Source: Atherix ibis (taxonomy: Eukaryota > Arthropoda > Insecta > Diptera > Athericidae). From it: 64,000 nt of DNA. Made by a program: the position numbers and the translations under genes. This document shows positions 24,201 through 33,556 of this stretch, piece after piece. Under the pieces are notes generated by a model, which searched no databases, was not told the origin of the DNA, and saw only the letters and a program-made list of their open reading frames with translations. The stretch spans positions 60,116,951-60,180,950 of the forward strand of contig OY282608.1 of NCBI GenBank assembly GCA_958298945.1. The letters run 5' to 3'. Positions within the stretch are counted from its first letter, which is position 1; every line of letters starts with the position of its first letter.

Positions 24201-25520
24201 TACTTAGTTTGTTGGTTTGTTGGTTTGTTGGTTTGTTGGCTTGTTGGCTTGTTGGTTTTTGGTTAGTTCGTTTGTTGGTTTGTTAGTTTGTTGGTTTGTT
24301 GGCTTGTTGGCTTGTTGGTTTGTTGGTTTTTTGGTTTGTTGGTTTGTTGGTTTGTTGGTTTGTTGGTTTGTTGGTTTGTTGGTTTATTTGTTTGTTGGTT
24401 TGTTGGTTTTTTGGTTTGTTGGTTTGTTGGTTTGTTGGCTTGTTTGTTTGTTGGTTTGTTGGTTTGTTGGTTTGTTGGTTTGTTGGTTTGTTGGTTTGTT
24501 GGTTTGTTGGTTTGTTGGTTTGTTGGTTTGTTGGTTTCTTGGTTTGTTGGTTTGTTGGTTTGTTGGTTTTTTGGTTTGTTGGTTTGTTGGTTTGTTGCTT
24601 TGTTGGTTTGTTAGTTTGTTGGTTTGTTGGTTTATTTGTTTGTTGGTTTGTTGGTTTGTTGGTTTATTTGTTTGTTGGTTTGTTGGTTTGTAGGTTTGTT
24701 GGTTTGTTGGTTTGTTGGTTTGTTGGTTTGTTGGTTTGTTGGTTTGTTGGTTTGTTGGTTTGTTGGTTTGTTGGTTAATTGGTTTGTTGGTTTGTTGGTT
24801 TGTTGGCTTGTTGGTTTCTTGGTTTGTTGGTTTTTTGGTTTTTTGGTTTGTTGGTTTGTTGGTTTGTTGGTTTGTTGGTTTGTTGGTTTTTTGGTTTGTT
24901 GTTTTATTTTTTTGTTGGTTTGTTTGGCTTGTTGGTTTGTTGGTTTTTTGGTTTTTTGGTTTGTTGGTTTGTTGTTTTGTTGGTTTGTTGGTTTGTTGGC
25001 TTGTTGGCTTGTTGGCTTGTTGGTTTGTTGGTTAGTTCGTTTGTTGGTTTGTTAGTTTGTTGGTTTGTTGGCTTGTTGGCTTGTTGGTTTGTTGGTTTTT
25101 TGGTTTGTTGGTTTGTTGGCTTGTTGTTTTGTTGGTTTGTTGGTTTGTTGGCTTGTTGGTTTGTTGGTTTGTTGGCTTGTTGGCTTGTTGGTTTGTTGGC
25201 TTGTTGGCTTGTTGGTTTGTTGGCTTGTTGGCTTGTTGGTTACTTAGTTTGTTGGTTTGTTGGCTTGTTGGTTACTTAGTTTGTTGGTTTGTTGGTTTGT
25301 TGGTTTGTTGGTTTGTTGGCTTGTTGGCTTGTTGGTTTGTTGGTTAGTTCGTTTGTTGGTTTGTTAGTTTGTTGGTTTGTTGGCTTGTTGGCTTGTTGGT
25401 TTGTTGGTTTGTTGGTGTTATGGTTTGTTCGTTTGTTGGTTTGTTGGTTTATTTGTTTGTTGGCTTGTTGGTTTGTTGGTTTGTTGACTTGTTGGTTACT
25501 TAGTTTGTTGGTTTGTTGAT

Positions 25521-28500
25521 TTGTTGGTTTGTTGGTTTGTTGGTTTGTTGGCTTGTTGGCTTGTTGGTTTGTTGGTTAGTTCGTTTGTTGGTTTGTTAGT
25601 TTGTTGGTTTGTTGGCTTGTTGGCTTGTTGGTTTGTTGGTTTTTTGGTTTGTTGGTTTGTTGGTTTGTTGGTTTGTTGGTTTGTTGGTTTGTTGTTTTGT
25701 TGGTTTATTTGTTTGTTGGTTTGTTGGTTTGTTGGTTTGTTGGTTTGTTGGTTTGTTGGCTTGTTTGTTTGTTGGTTTGTTGGTTTCTTGGTTTGTTGGT
25801 TTGTTGGTTTGTTGGTTTATTGGTTTGTTGGTTTCTTGGTTTGTTGGTTTGTTGGTTTGTTGGTTTGTTCGTTTGTTGGCTTGTTGGTTTGTTGGCTTGT
25901 TGGCTTGTTGGTTTTTTGGTTTGTTGGTTTGTTCGTTTGATGGTTTGTTTGTTTGTTGGTTGTTCGTTTGCTTGTTCGTTGGTTACTTGGTTTGTTCGTT
26001 TGTTAGTTTGTTGGTTTGTTGGTTTGTTGGCTTGTTGGTTTGTTGGTTTGTTGGTTTTTTGGTTTGTTGGTTTGTTGGTTTTTTGGTTTGTTGGTTTGTT
26101 GGTTTGTTGGTTTATTGGTTTATTTGCTTGTTGGTTTGTTGGTTTGTTGTTTTGTTGGTTTGTTGATTTGTTGTTTTTTTGGTTTGTTGATTTGTTGGTT
26201 TGTTGGTTTGTTGGTTTGTTGGTTTGTTGGTTTGTTGGTTTGTTGGTTTGTTGGTTTGTTGGTTTTTTGGTTTGTTGGTTTGTTGGTTTGTTGCTTTGTT
26301 GGTTTGTTAGTTTGTTGGTTTGTTGGTTTGTTGGTTTATTTGTTTGTTGGTTTGTTGGTTTGTTGGTTTGTTGGTTTGTTGGTTTGTTGGTTTGTTGGTT
26401 TGTTGGTTAATTGGTTTGTTGGTTTGTTGGTTTGTTGGCTTGTTGGTTTCTTGGTTTGTTGGTTTTTTGGTTTTTTGGTTTGTTGGTTTGTTGGTTTGTT
26501 GGTTTGTTGGTTTGTTGGTTTTTTGGTTTGTTGTTTTATTTTTTTGTTGGTTTGTTTGGCTTGTTGGTTTGTTGGTTTTTTTGGTTTTTTGGTTTGTTTG
26601 TTTGTTGGTTTGTTGGTTTGTTGGTTTGTTGGTTTGTTGGTTTGTTGGTTTGTTGGTTTTTTGGTTTGTTGGTTTGTTGGTTTGTGGGTTGTTGGTTTGT
26701 TGGTTTGTTGGTTTATTTGTTTGTTGTTTTGTTGGCTTGTTGGTTTGTTGGTTTGTTGGTTTATTGGCTTGTTCGTTTGTTGGTTTGTTGGCTTGTTGGC
26801 TTGTTGGTTTGTTGGTTTGTTGGCTTGTTGGTTACTTAGTTTGTTGGTTTGTTGGCTTGTTGGTTACTTAGTTTGTTGGTTTGTTGGTTTGTTGGTTTGT
26901 TGGCTTGTTGGCTTGTTGGTTTTTGGTTAGTTCGTTTGTTGGTTTGTTAGTTTGTTGGTTTGTTGGCTTGTTGGCTTGTTGGTTTGTTGGTTTTTTGGTT
27001 TGTTGGTTTGTTGGTTTGTTGGTTTGTTGGTTTGTTGGTTTATTTGTTTGTTGGTTTGTTGGTTTGTTGATTTGTTGGTTTGTTGGCTTGTTTGTTTGTT
27101 GGTTTGTTGGTTTGTTGGTTTGTTGGTTTGTTGGTTTGTTGGTTTGTTGGTTTGTTGGTTTGTTGGTTTCTTGGTTTGTTGGTTTGTTGGTTTGTTGGTT
27201 TTTTGGTTTGTTGGTTTGTTGGTTTGTTGCTTTGTTGGTTTGTTAGTTTGTTGGTTTGTTGGTTTATTTGTTTGTTGGTTTGTTGGTTTGTTGCTTTGTT
27301 GGTTTATTTGTTTGTTGGTTTGTTGGTTTGTAGGTTTGTTGGTTTGTTGGTTTGTTGGTTTGTTGGTTTGTTGGTTTGTTGGTTTGTTGGTTTGTTGGTT
27401 TGTTGGTTTGTTGGTTAATTGGTTTGTTGGTTTGTTGGTTTGTTGGCTTGTTGGTTTCTTGGTTTGTTGGTTTTTTGGTTTTTTGGGTTGTTGGTTTGTT
27501 GGTTTGTTGGTTTGTTGGTTTGTTGGTTTTTTGGTTTTTTGGTTTGTTGTTTTATTTTTTTGTCGGTTTGTTTGGCTTGTTGGTTTGTTGGTTTTTTGGT
27601 TTTTTGGTTTGTTGGTTTGTTGGTTTGTTGGTTTGTTGGTTTGTTGGCTTGTTGGCTTGTTGGCTTGTTGGTTTGTTGGTTAGTTCGTTTGTTGGTTTGT
27701 TAGTTTGTTGGTTTGTTGGCCTGTTGGCTTGTTGGTTTGTTGGTTTTTTGGTTTGTTGGTTTGTTGGCTTGTTGTTTTGTTGGTTTGTTGGTTTGTTGGT
27801 TTGTTGGCTTGTTGGCTTGTTGGTTTGTTGGCTTGTTGGCTTGTTGGTTTGTTGGTTTGTTGGCTTGTTGGTTACTTAGTTTGTTGGTTTGTTGGCTTGT
27901 TGGTTACTTAGTTTGTTGGTTTGTTGGTTTGTTGGTTTGTTGGCTTGTTGGCTTGTTGGTTTGTTGGTTAGTTCGTTTGTTGGTTTGTTAGTTTGTTGGT
28001 TTGTTGGCTTGTTGGCTTGTTGGTTTGTTGGTTTGTTGGTGTTATGGTTTGTTGGTTTGTTGGTTTATTTGTTTGTTGGCTTGTTGGTTTGTTGGTTTGT
28101 TGACTTGTTGGTTACTTAGTTTGTTGGTTTGTTGATTTGTTGGTTTGTTGGTTTGTTGGTTTGTTGTCTTGTTGGCTTGTTGGTTTGTTGGTTAGTTCGT
28201 TTGTTGGTTTGTTAGTTTGTTGGTTTGTTGGCTTGTTGGCTTGTTGGTTTGTTGGTTTTTTGGTTTGTTGGTTTGTTGGTTTGTTGGTTTGTTGGTTTGT
28301 TGGTTTGTTGGTTTATTTGTTTGTTGGTTTGTTGGTTTGTTGGTTTGTTGGTTTGTTGGTTTGTTGGTTTGTTGGTTTGTTGGTTTGTTGGCTTGTTTGT
28401 TTGTTGGTTTGTTGGTTTCTTGGTTTGTTGGTTTGTTGGTTTGTTGGTTTCTTGGTTTGTTGGTTTCTTGGTTTGTTGGTTTGTTGGTTTGTTGGTTTGT

Positions 28501-28640
28501 TCGTTTGTTGGCTTGTTGGTTTGTTGGCTTGTTGGCTTGTTGGTTTTTTGGTTTGTTGGTTTGTTCGTTTGGTGGTTTGTTTGTTTGTTGGTTTGTTCGT
28601 TTGCTTGTTCGTTGGTTACTTGGTTTGTTCGTTTGTTAGT
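25521..28640. repeat. 2,616-bp repeat pair, dispersed relatives of the 1,911-bp block
   Basis: Landmarks at 25,521 and 25,601 recur at 28,137 and 28,217 (offset 2,616 bp, 327 units). The same block lies 4,768 bp (596 units) to the left at 20,753. The signature TTTGGTGG is at 28,568; at 25,936 it is mutated to TTTGATGG, and the following part is shortened (TTGGTTGTTCG instead of TTGGTTTGTTCG), so this is the most damaged of the four copies. Confidence 0.8.
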
Positions 28641-28730
28641 TTGTTGGTTTGTTGGTTTGTTGGCTTGTTGGTTTGTTGGTTTGTTGGTTTTTTGGTTTGT
28701 TGGTTTGTTGGTTTGTTGGTTTGTTGGTTT

Positions 28731-29900
28731 GTTTTTTGTTGGCTTGTTGGTTTTTTGGTTTGTTGGTTTTTTGGTTTGTTGCTTTGTTGGTTTGTTAGTT
28801 TGTTGGTTTGTTGGTTTATTTGTTTGTTGGTTTGTTGGTTTGTTGGTTTGTTGGTTTGTTGGTTTGTTGGTTTGTTGGTTTGTTGGTTTATTTGTTTGTT
28901 GGTTTGTTGGTTTGTAGGTTTGTTGGTTAGTTGGTTTGTTTGTTTGTTGGTTTGTTGGTTTGTTGGTTTGTTGGTTTGTTGGTTTGTTGGTTTGTTGGTT
29001 AATTGGTTTGTTGGTTTGTTGGTTTGTTGGCTTGTTGGTTTGTTGGTTTGTTGGTTTTTTGGTTTTTTGGTTTGTTGGTTTGTTGGTTTGTTGGTTTGTT
29101 GGTTTGTTGGTTAATTGGTTTGTTGGTTTGTTGGCTTGTTGGTTTCTTGGTTTGTTGGTTTTTTGGTTTTTTGGGTTGTTGGTTTGTTGGTTTGTTGGTT
29201 TGTTGGTTTGTTGGTTTTTTGGTTTGTTGTTTTTTTTTTTTGTTGGTTTGTTTGGCTTGTTGGTTTGTTGGTTTTTTGGTTTTTTGGTTTGTTGGTTTGT
29301 TGGTTTGTTGGTTTGTTGGTTTGTTGGCTTGTTGGCTTGTTGGCTTGTTGGTTTGTTGGTTAGTTCGTTTGTTGGTTTGTTAGTTTGTTGGTTTGTTGGC
29401 TTGTTGGCTTGTTGGTTTGTTGGTTTTTGGTTTGTTGGTTTGTTGGCTTGTTGTTTTGTTGGTTTGTTGGTTTGTTGGCTTGTTGGTTTGTTGGTTTGTT
29501 GGCTTGTTGGCTTGTTGGTTTGTTGGCTTGTTGGCTTGTTGGTTTGTTGGTTTGTTGGCTTGTTGGTTACTTAGTTTGTTGGTTTGTTGGCTTGTTGGTT
29601 ACTTAGTTTGTTGGTTTGTTTTTTGTTGGCTTGTTGGTTTTTTGGTTTGTTGGTTTTTTGGTTTGTTGCTTTGTTGGTTTGTTAGTTTGTTGGTTTGTTG
29701 GTTTATTTGTTTGTTGGTTTGTTGGTTTGTTGGTTTGTTGGTTTGTTGGTTTGTTGGTTTGTTGGTTTGTTGGTTTATTTGTTTGTTGGTTTGTTGGTTT
29801 GTAGGTTTGTTGGTTAGTTGGTTTGTTGGTTTGTTGGTTTGTTGGTTTGTTGGTTTGTTGGTTTGTTGGTTTGTTGGTTTGTTGGTTTGTTGGTTTGTTG
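28731..29900. repeat. 887-bp offset duplication with a 112-bp inner duplication
   Basis: The unusual string GTTTTTTGTTGGCTTG occurs at 28,731 and 29,618, 887 bp apart, and the following ~200 bp (with a TTGCTTTG unit, a TTTATTTG unit and a GTAGG unit) is the same in both. Between them, TTAATTGG occurs twice at about 29,000 and 29,112, a 112-bp (14-unit) local duplication. The T-rich landmark between them (29,230) has lost its single A and is an 11-base T run. Confidence 0.8.
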
Positions 29901-30044
29901 GTTTGTTGGTTAGTTGGTTTTTTGGTTTGTTGGTTTGTTGGCTTGTTGGTTTGTTGGTTTGTTGGTTTTTTGGTTTTTTGGTTTGTTGGTTTGTTGGTTT
30001 GTTGGTTTGTTGGTTTGTTGGTTTGTTGGTTTTTTGGTTTGTTG

Positions 30045-31929
30045 TTTTATTTTTTTGTTGGTTTGTTTGGCTTGTTGGTTTGTTGGTTTGTTGGTTTTTT
30101 GGTTTGCTGGTTTGTTGGTTTGTTGGTTTGTTGGTTTGTTGGTTTGTTGGTTTATTGGTTTTTTGGTTTATTCGTTTGTTGGTTTGTTGGTTTGTTGGCT
30201 TGTTGGCCTGTTGGTTTGTTGGTTTGTTGGATTGTTAGTTTTTTGGTTTGTTGGTTTGTTGGCTTGTTAGTTTGTTGGTTTGTTGGCTTGTTGGTTTGTT
30301 GGTTTGTTGGTTTGTTGGTTTGTTTGTTTGTTGGTTTGTTGGCTTGTTGGCTTGTTGGTCTGTTGGTTTGTTGGTTTGTTGGTTTGTTGGTTTCTTGGTT
30401 TGTTGGCTTGTTGGCTTGTTGGTTTGTTGGTTTGTTGGTTTTTGGTTTGTTGGTTTGTTGGCTTGTTGGCTTGTTGGTTTGTTGGTTTGTTGGTTTGTTT
30501 GTTTGTTGGTTTGTTGGTTTGTTGGTTTGTTGGCTTTTTGGCTTGTTGGTTTGTTGGCTTGTTGGTTTGTTGGCTTGTTGGCTTGTTGGTTTTTTGGTTT
30601 GTTGGTTTGTTCGTTTGTTGGTTTGTTGGTTTGTTGGTTTGTTGGCTTGTTGGCTTGTTGGTTTGTTTGTTTGTTTGTTGGTTGGTTTGTTGGTTTGTTG
30701 GTTTGTTGGTTTGTTGGTTTGTTGGTTTGTTGTTTTGTTGGTTTGTTGGTTTGTTGGTTTGTTGGTTTGTTGGTTTGTTGGTTTGTTGGTTTGTTGGTTT
30801 GTTGGCTTGTTGGCTTGTTGGCTTGTTGGTTTGTTGGCTTGTTCGTTTGTTGGTTTGTTGGTTTGTTGGTTTGTTGGTTTGTTGGTTTGTTGGTTTGTTG
30901 GTTTGTTGGCTTATTGGCTTGTTGGCTTGTTGGTTTGTTGGTTTGTTCGTTTGTTGGTTTGTTGGTTTGTTCGTTTGTTGGCTTGTTGGTTTGTTGTCTT
31001 GTTGGCTAGTTGGTTAGTTGGTTTGTTGGTTTGTTGTTTTGTTGGTTTGTTTGTTTGTTGGTTTGTTGGTTTGTTGGTTTGTAGGTTTTTTGGTTTGTTG
31101 GTTTGTTGGTTTGTTGGCTTGTTGGTTTGTTGGTTTGTTGGTTTGTTTGTTTGTTGGTTTGTTGGCTTGTTGGCTTGTTGGTTTGTTGGTTTGTTGGTTT
31201 GTTGGTTTTTTGGTTTGTTGGCTTGTTGGCTTGTTGGTTTGTTGGTTTGTTGGTTTGTTGGTTTGTTGGTTTGTTGGCTTGTTGGCTTGTTGGTTTGTTG
31301 GTTTGTATGTTTGTTGGTTTGTTGGTTTGTTTGTTTGTTGGCTTTTTGGCTTGTTGGTTTGTTGGCTTGTTGGTTTGTTGGCTTGTTGGCTTGTTGGTTT
31401 TTTGGTTTGTTGGTTTGTTCGTTTGTTGGTTTGTTGGTTTGTTGGTTTGTTGGCTTGTTGGCTTGTAAGTTTGTTGGTTTGTTTGTTTGTTTATTTGTTG
31501 GTTTGTTGGTTTGTTGGTTTGTTGGTTTGTTGGTTTGTTGGTTTGTTGGTTTGTTGGTTTGTTGGTTTGTTGGTTTGTTGGTTTGTTGGTTTGTTGGTTT
31601 GTTGGCTTGTTGGCTTGTTGGTTTGTTGGCTTGTTCGTTTGTTGGTTTGTTGGTTTGTTGGTTTGTTGGTTTGTTGGTTTGTTGGTTTGTTGGCTTATTG
31701 GCTTGTTGGCTTGTTGGTTTGTTGGTTTGGTCGTTTGTTGGTTTGTTGGTTTGTTCGTTTGTTGGCTTGTTGGTTTGTTGGCTTGTTGGTTTGTTGGTTT
31801 GTTGGTTTGTTGGTTTGTTGTTTTGTTGGTTTGTTGGTTTGTTGGTTTGTTGGTTTGTTGGTTTGTAGGTTTTTTGGTTTGTTGGTTTGTTGGTTTGTTG
31901 GTTTCTTGGTTTGTTGGTTTGTTGATTTG
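30045..31929. repeat. C segment, first copy, with an 808-bp tandem duplication
   Basis: It begins with the T-rich landmark at 30,045, then TTTATTGG, TTTATTCG and the diagnostic GGATTGTTAGTTTTTTGG at about 30,229. This last string occurs seven times in the window, always 162-186 bp after a T-rich landmark. The segment is rich in GGCTTG units and contains GGCTTTTTGG at 30,532 and 31,340, an exact 808-bp (101-unit) spacing that reflects an internal tandem duplication of most of the segment. A (GTTT) tetramer run lies near 30,661-30,678. Confidence 0.85.
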
Positions 31930-33556
31930 TTAGTTTGTTGGCTTGTTGGTTTATTGGTTTCTTGGTTTGTTGGCTTGTTGGTTTGTTGGTTTGTTGGCTT
32001 GTTGGCTTGTTGGTTTGTTGGCTTGTTGGTTACTTAGTTTGTTGGTTTGTTGGGTTGTTGGTTTGTTGGTTTGTTGGCTTGTTGGCTTGTTGGTTTGTTG
32101 GTAAGTTCGTTTGTTGGTTTGTTAGTTTGTTGGTTTGTTGGCTTGTTGGCTTGTTGGTTTGTTGGTTAGTTCGTTTGTTGGTTTGTTAGTTTGTTGGTTT
32201 GTTGGCTTGTTGGCTTGTTGGTTTGTTGGTTTTTTGGTTTGTTGGTTTGTTGGTTTGTTGGTTTGTTGGTTTGTTGGTTTGTTGGTTTATTTGTTTGTTG
32301 GTTTGTTGGTTTGTTGGTTTGTTGGTTTGTTGGTTTGTTGGCTTGTTGGTTTGTTGGTTTGTTGGTTTCTTGGTTTGTTGGTTTGTTGGTTGGTTGGTTT
32401 GTTGGTTTGTTGGTTTGTTGGTTTGTTGGTTTGTTCGTTTGTTGGCTTGTTGGTTTGTTGGCTTGTTGGCTTGTTGGTTTGTTGGTTTTTTGGTTTGTTC
32501 GTTTGTTGGTTTGTTTGTTTGTTGGCTTGTTGGTTTGTTGGTTTGTTGGTTTTTTGGTTTGTTGGTTTGTTGGTTTTTTGGTTTGTTGGTTTTTTGGTTT
32601 GTTGGTTTGTTGGTTTGTTGGTTTATTTGCTTGTTGGTTTGTTGGTTTGTTGGTTTGTTGGTTTGTTGGTTTATTGGTTTGTTGATTTATTGGTTTGTTG
32701 GTTTGTTGATTTGTTGGTTTGTTGGTTTGTTGGTTTGTTGGTTTATTTGCTTGTTGGTTTGTTGGTTTGTTGGTTTGTTGGTTTGTTGGTTTGTTGGTTT
32801 GTTGGTTTGTTGGTTTGTTGGTTTATTGGTTTGTTGGTTTGTTGGTTTGTTGGTTTGTTGGTTTGTTGGGTTGGTGGTTTGTTGGTTTGTTGGTATGTTG
32901 GTTTGTTGGTTTGTTGGTTTGTTGGTTTTTTGGTTTTTTTGGTTTGCTGGTTTGCGGTTTGTTGGTTTGTTGGTTTGTTGGCTTGTTGGTTTGTTGGTTT
33001 CTTGATTTGTAGGTTTGTTGGTTTGTTCGTTTGTTGGTTTGTTGGTTTGTTGGTTTGTTGGTTTGTTGGCTTGTTGGTTTGTTGGTTTGTTGGTTTTTTG
33101 GTTTGTTGGTTTGTTGGTTTGTTGGGTTGGTGGTTTGTTGGTTTGTTGGTATGTTGGTTTGTTGGTTTGTTGGTTTGTTGGTTTTTTGGTTTTTTTGGTT
33201 TGCTGGTTTGTGGTTTGTTGGTTTGTTGGTTTGTTGGCTTGTTGGTTTGTTGGTTTGTTGGGTTGGTGGTTTGTTGGTTTGTTGGTTTGTTGGTATGTTG
33301 GTTTGTTGGTTTGTTTGTTCGTTGGTTACTTGGTTTTTTGGTTTGTTAGTTTGTTGGTTTGTTGGCTTGTTGGTTTGTTGGTTTGTTGGTTTTTTGGTTT
33401 GTTGGTGTTGGTTTTTTGGTTTGTTGGTTTGTTGGTATGTTGGTTTGTTGGTTTGTTGGTTTGTTGGTTTTTTGGTTTTTTTGGTTTGCTGGTTTGTGGT
33501 TTGTTGGTTTGTTGGTTTGTTGGCTTGTTGGTTTGTTGGTTTCTTGATTTGTAGGT
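31930..33556. repeat. Variant-rich stretch between the C segment and the 2,162-bp family
   Basis: The first 700 bp (about 31,930-32,630) is copied about 21.97 kb downstream at 53,890-54,600. The stretch from 32,600 to 32,860 has many TTGATTTG, TTTATTGG and TTTATTTG units. There is one unit TTGGTAAG at 32,098-32,105 that I see nowhere else. No gene is present. Confidence 0.75.
32868..33550. repeat. 256-bp tandem repeat, then a related third copy
   Basis: GGGTTGGTGG occurs at 32,868 and 33,124, and GGTTTGCTGG at 32,941 and 33,197, both exactly 256 bp (32 units) apart. A third GGTTTGCTGG at 33,483 is 286 bp further on, so its spacer was changed. The second and third copies share GTGGTTTG where the first has GCGGTTTG. 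The third copy recurs at 35,645 in the following 2,162-bp repeat. Confidence 0.85.

Larger units (their letters stand above)
13911..30040. repeat. Domain B: higher-order repeats marked by a T-rich unit
   Basis: The landmark TTTTATTTTTTTG, soon followed by TTTGGCTTG, is at 13,915, 15,592, 17,216, 18,232, 20,048, 21,831, 22,295, 23,815, 24,902, 26,534, 27,550 and, with A changed to T, 29,230. From 17 kb on, most copies have a TTAATTGG unit about 110-150 bp upstream. Spacings are irregular (464 to 1,816 bp), but 1,016 bp occurs twice (17,216 to 18,232 and 26,534 to 27,550), showing that a two-landmark block was itself copied. Pairs of TTGGTTACTTAG exactly 32 bp apart (for example 14,256 and 14,288) are a second signature. 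No gene is supported in these 16 kb. Confidence 0.9.

Noticed and set aside
32098..32105. TTGGTAAG resembling a splice donor (GTAAG)
   Set aside because: It is a single variant of the common TTGGTTAG unit in the copied block, with no exon-like sequence beside it.
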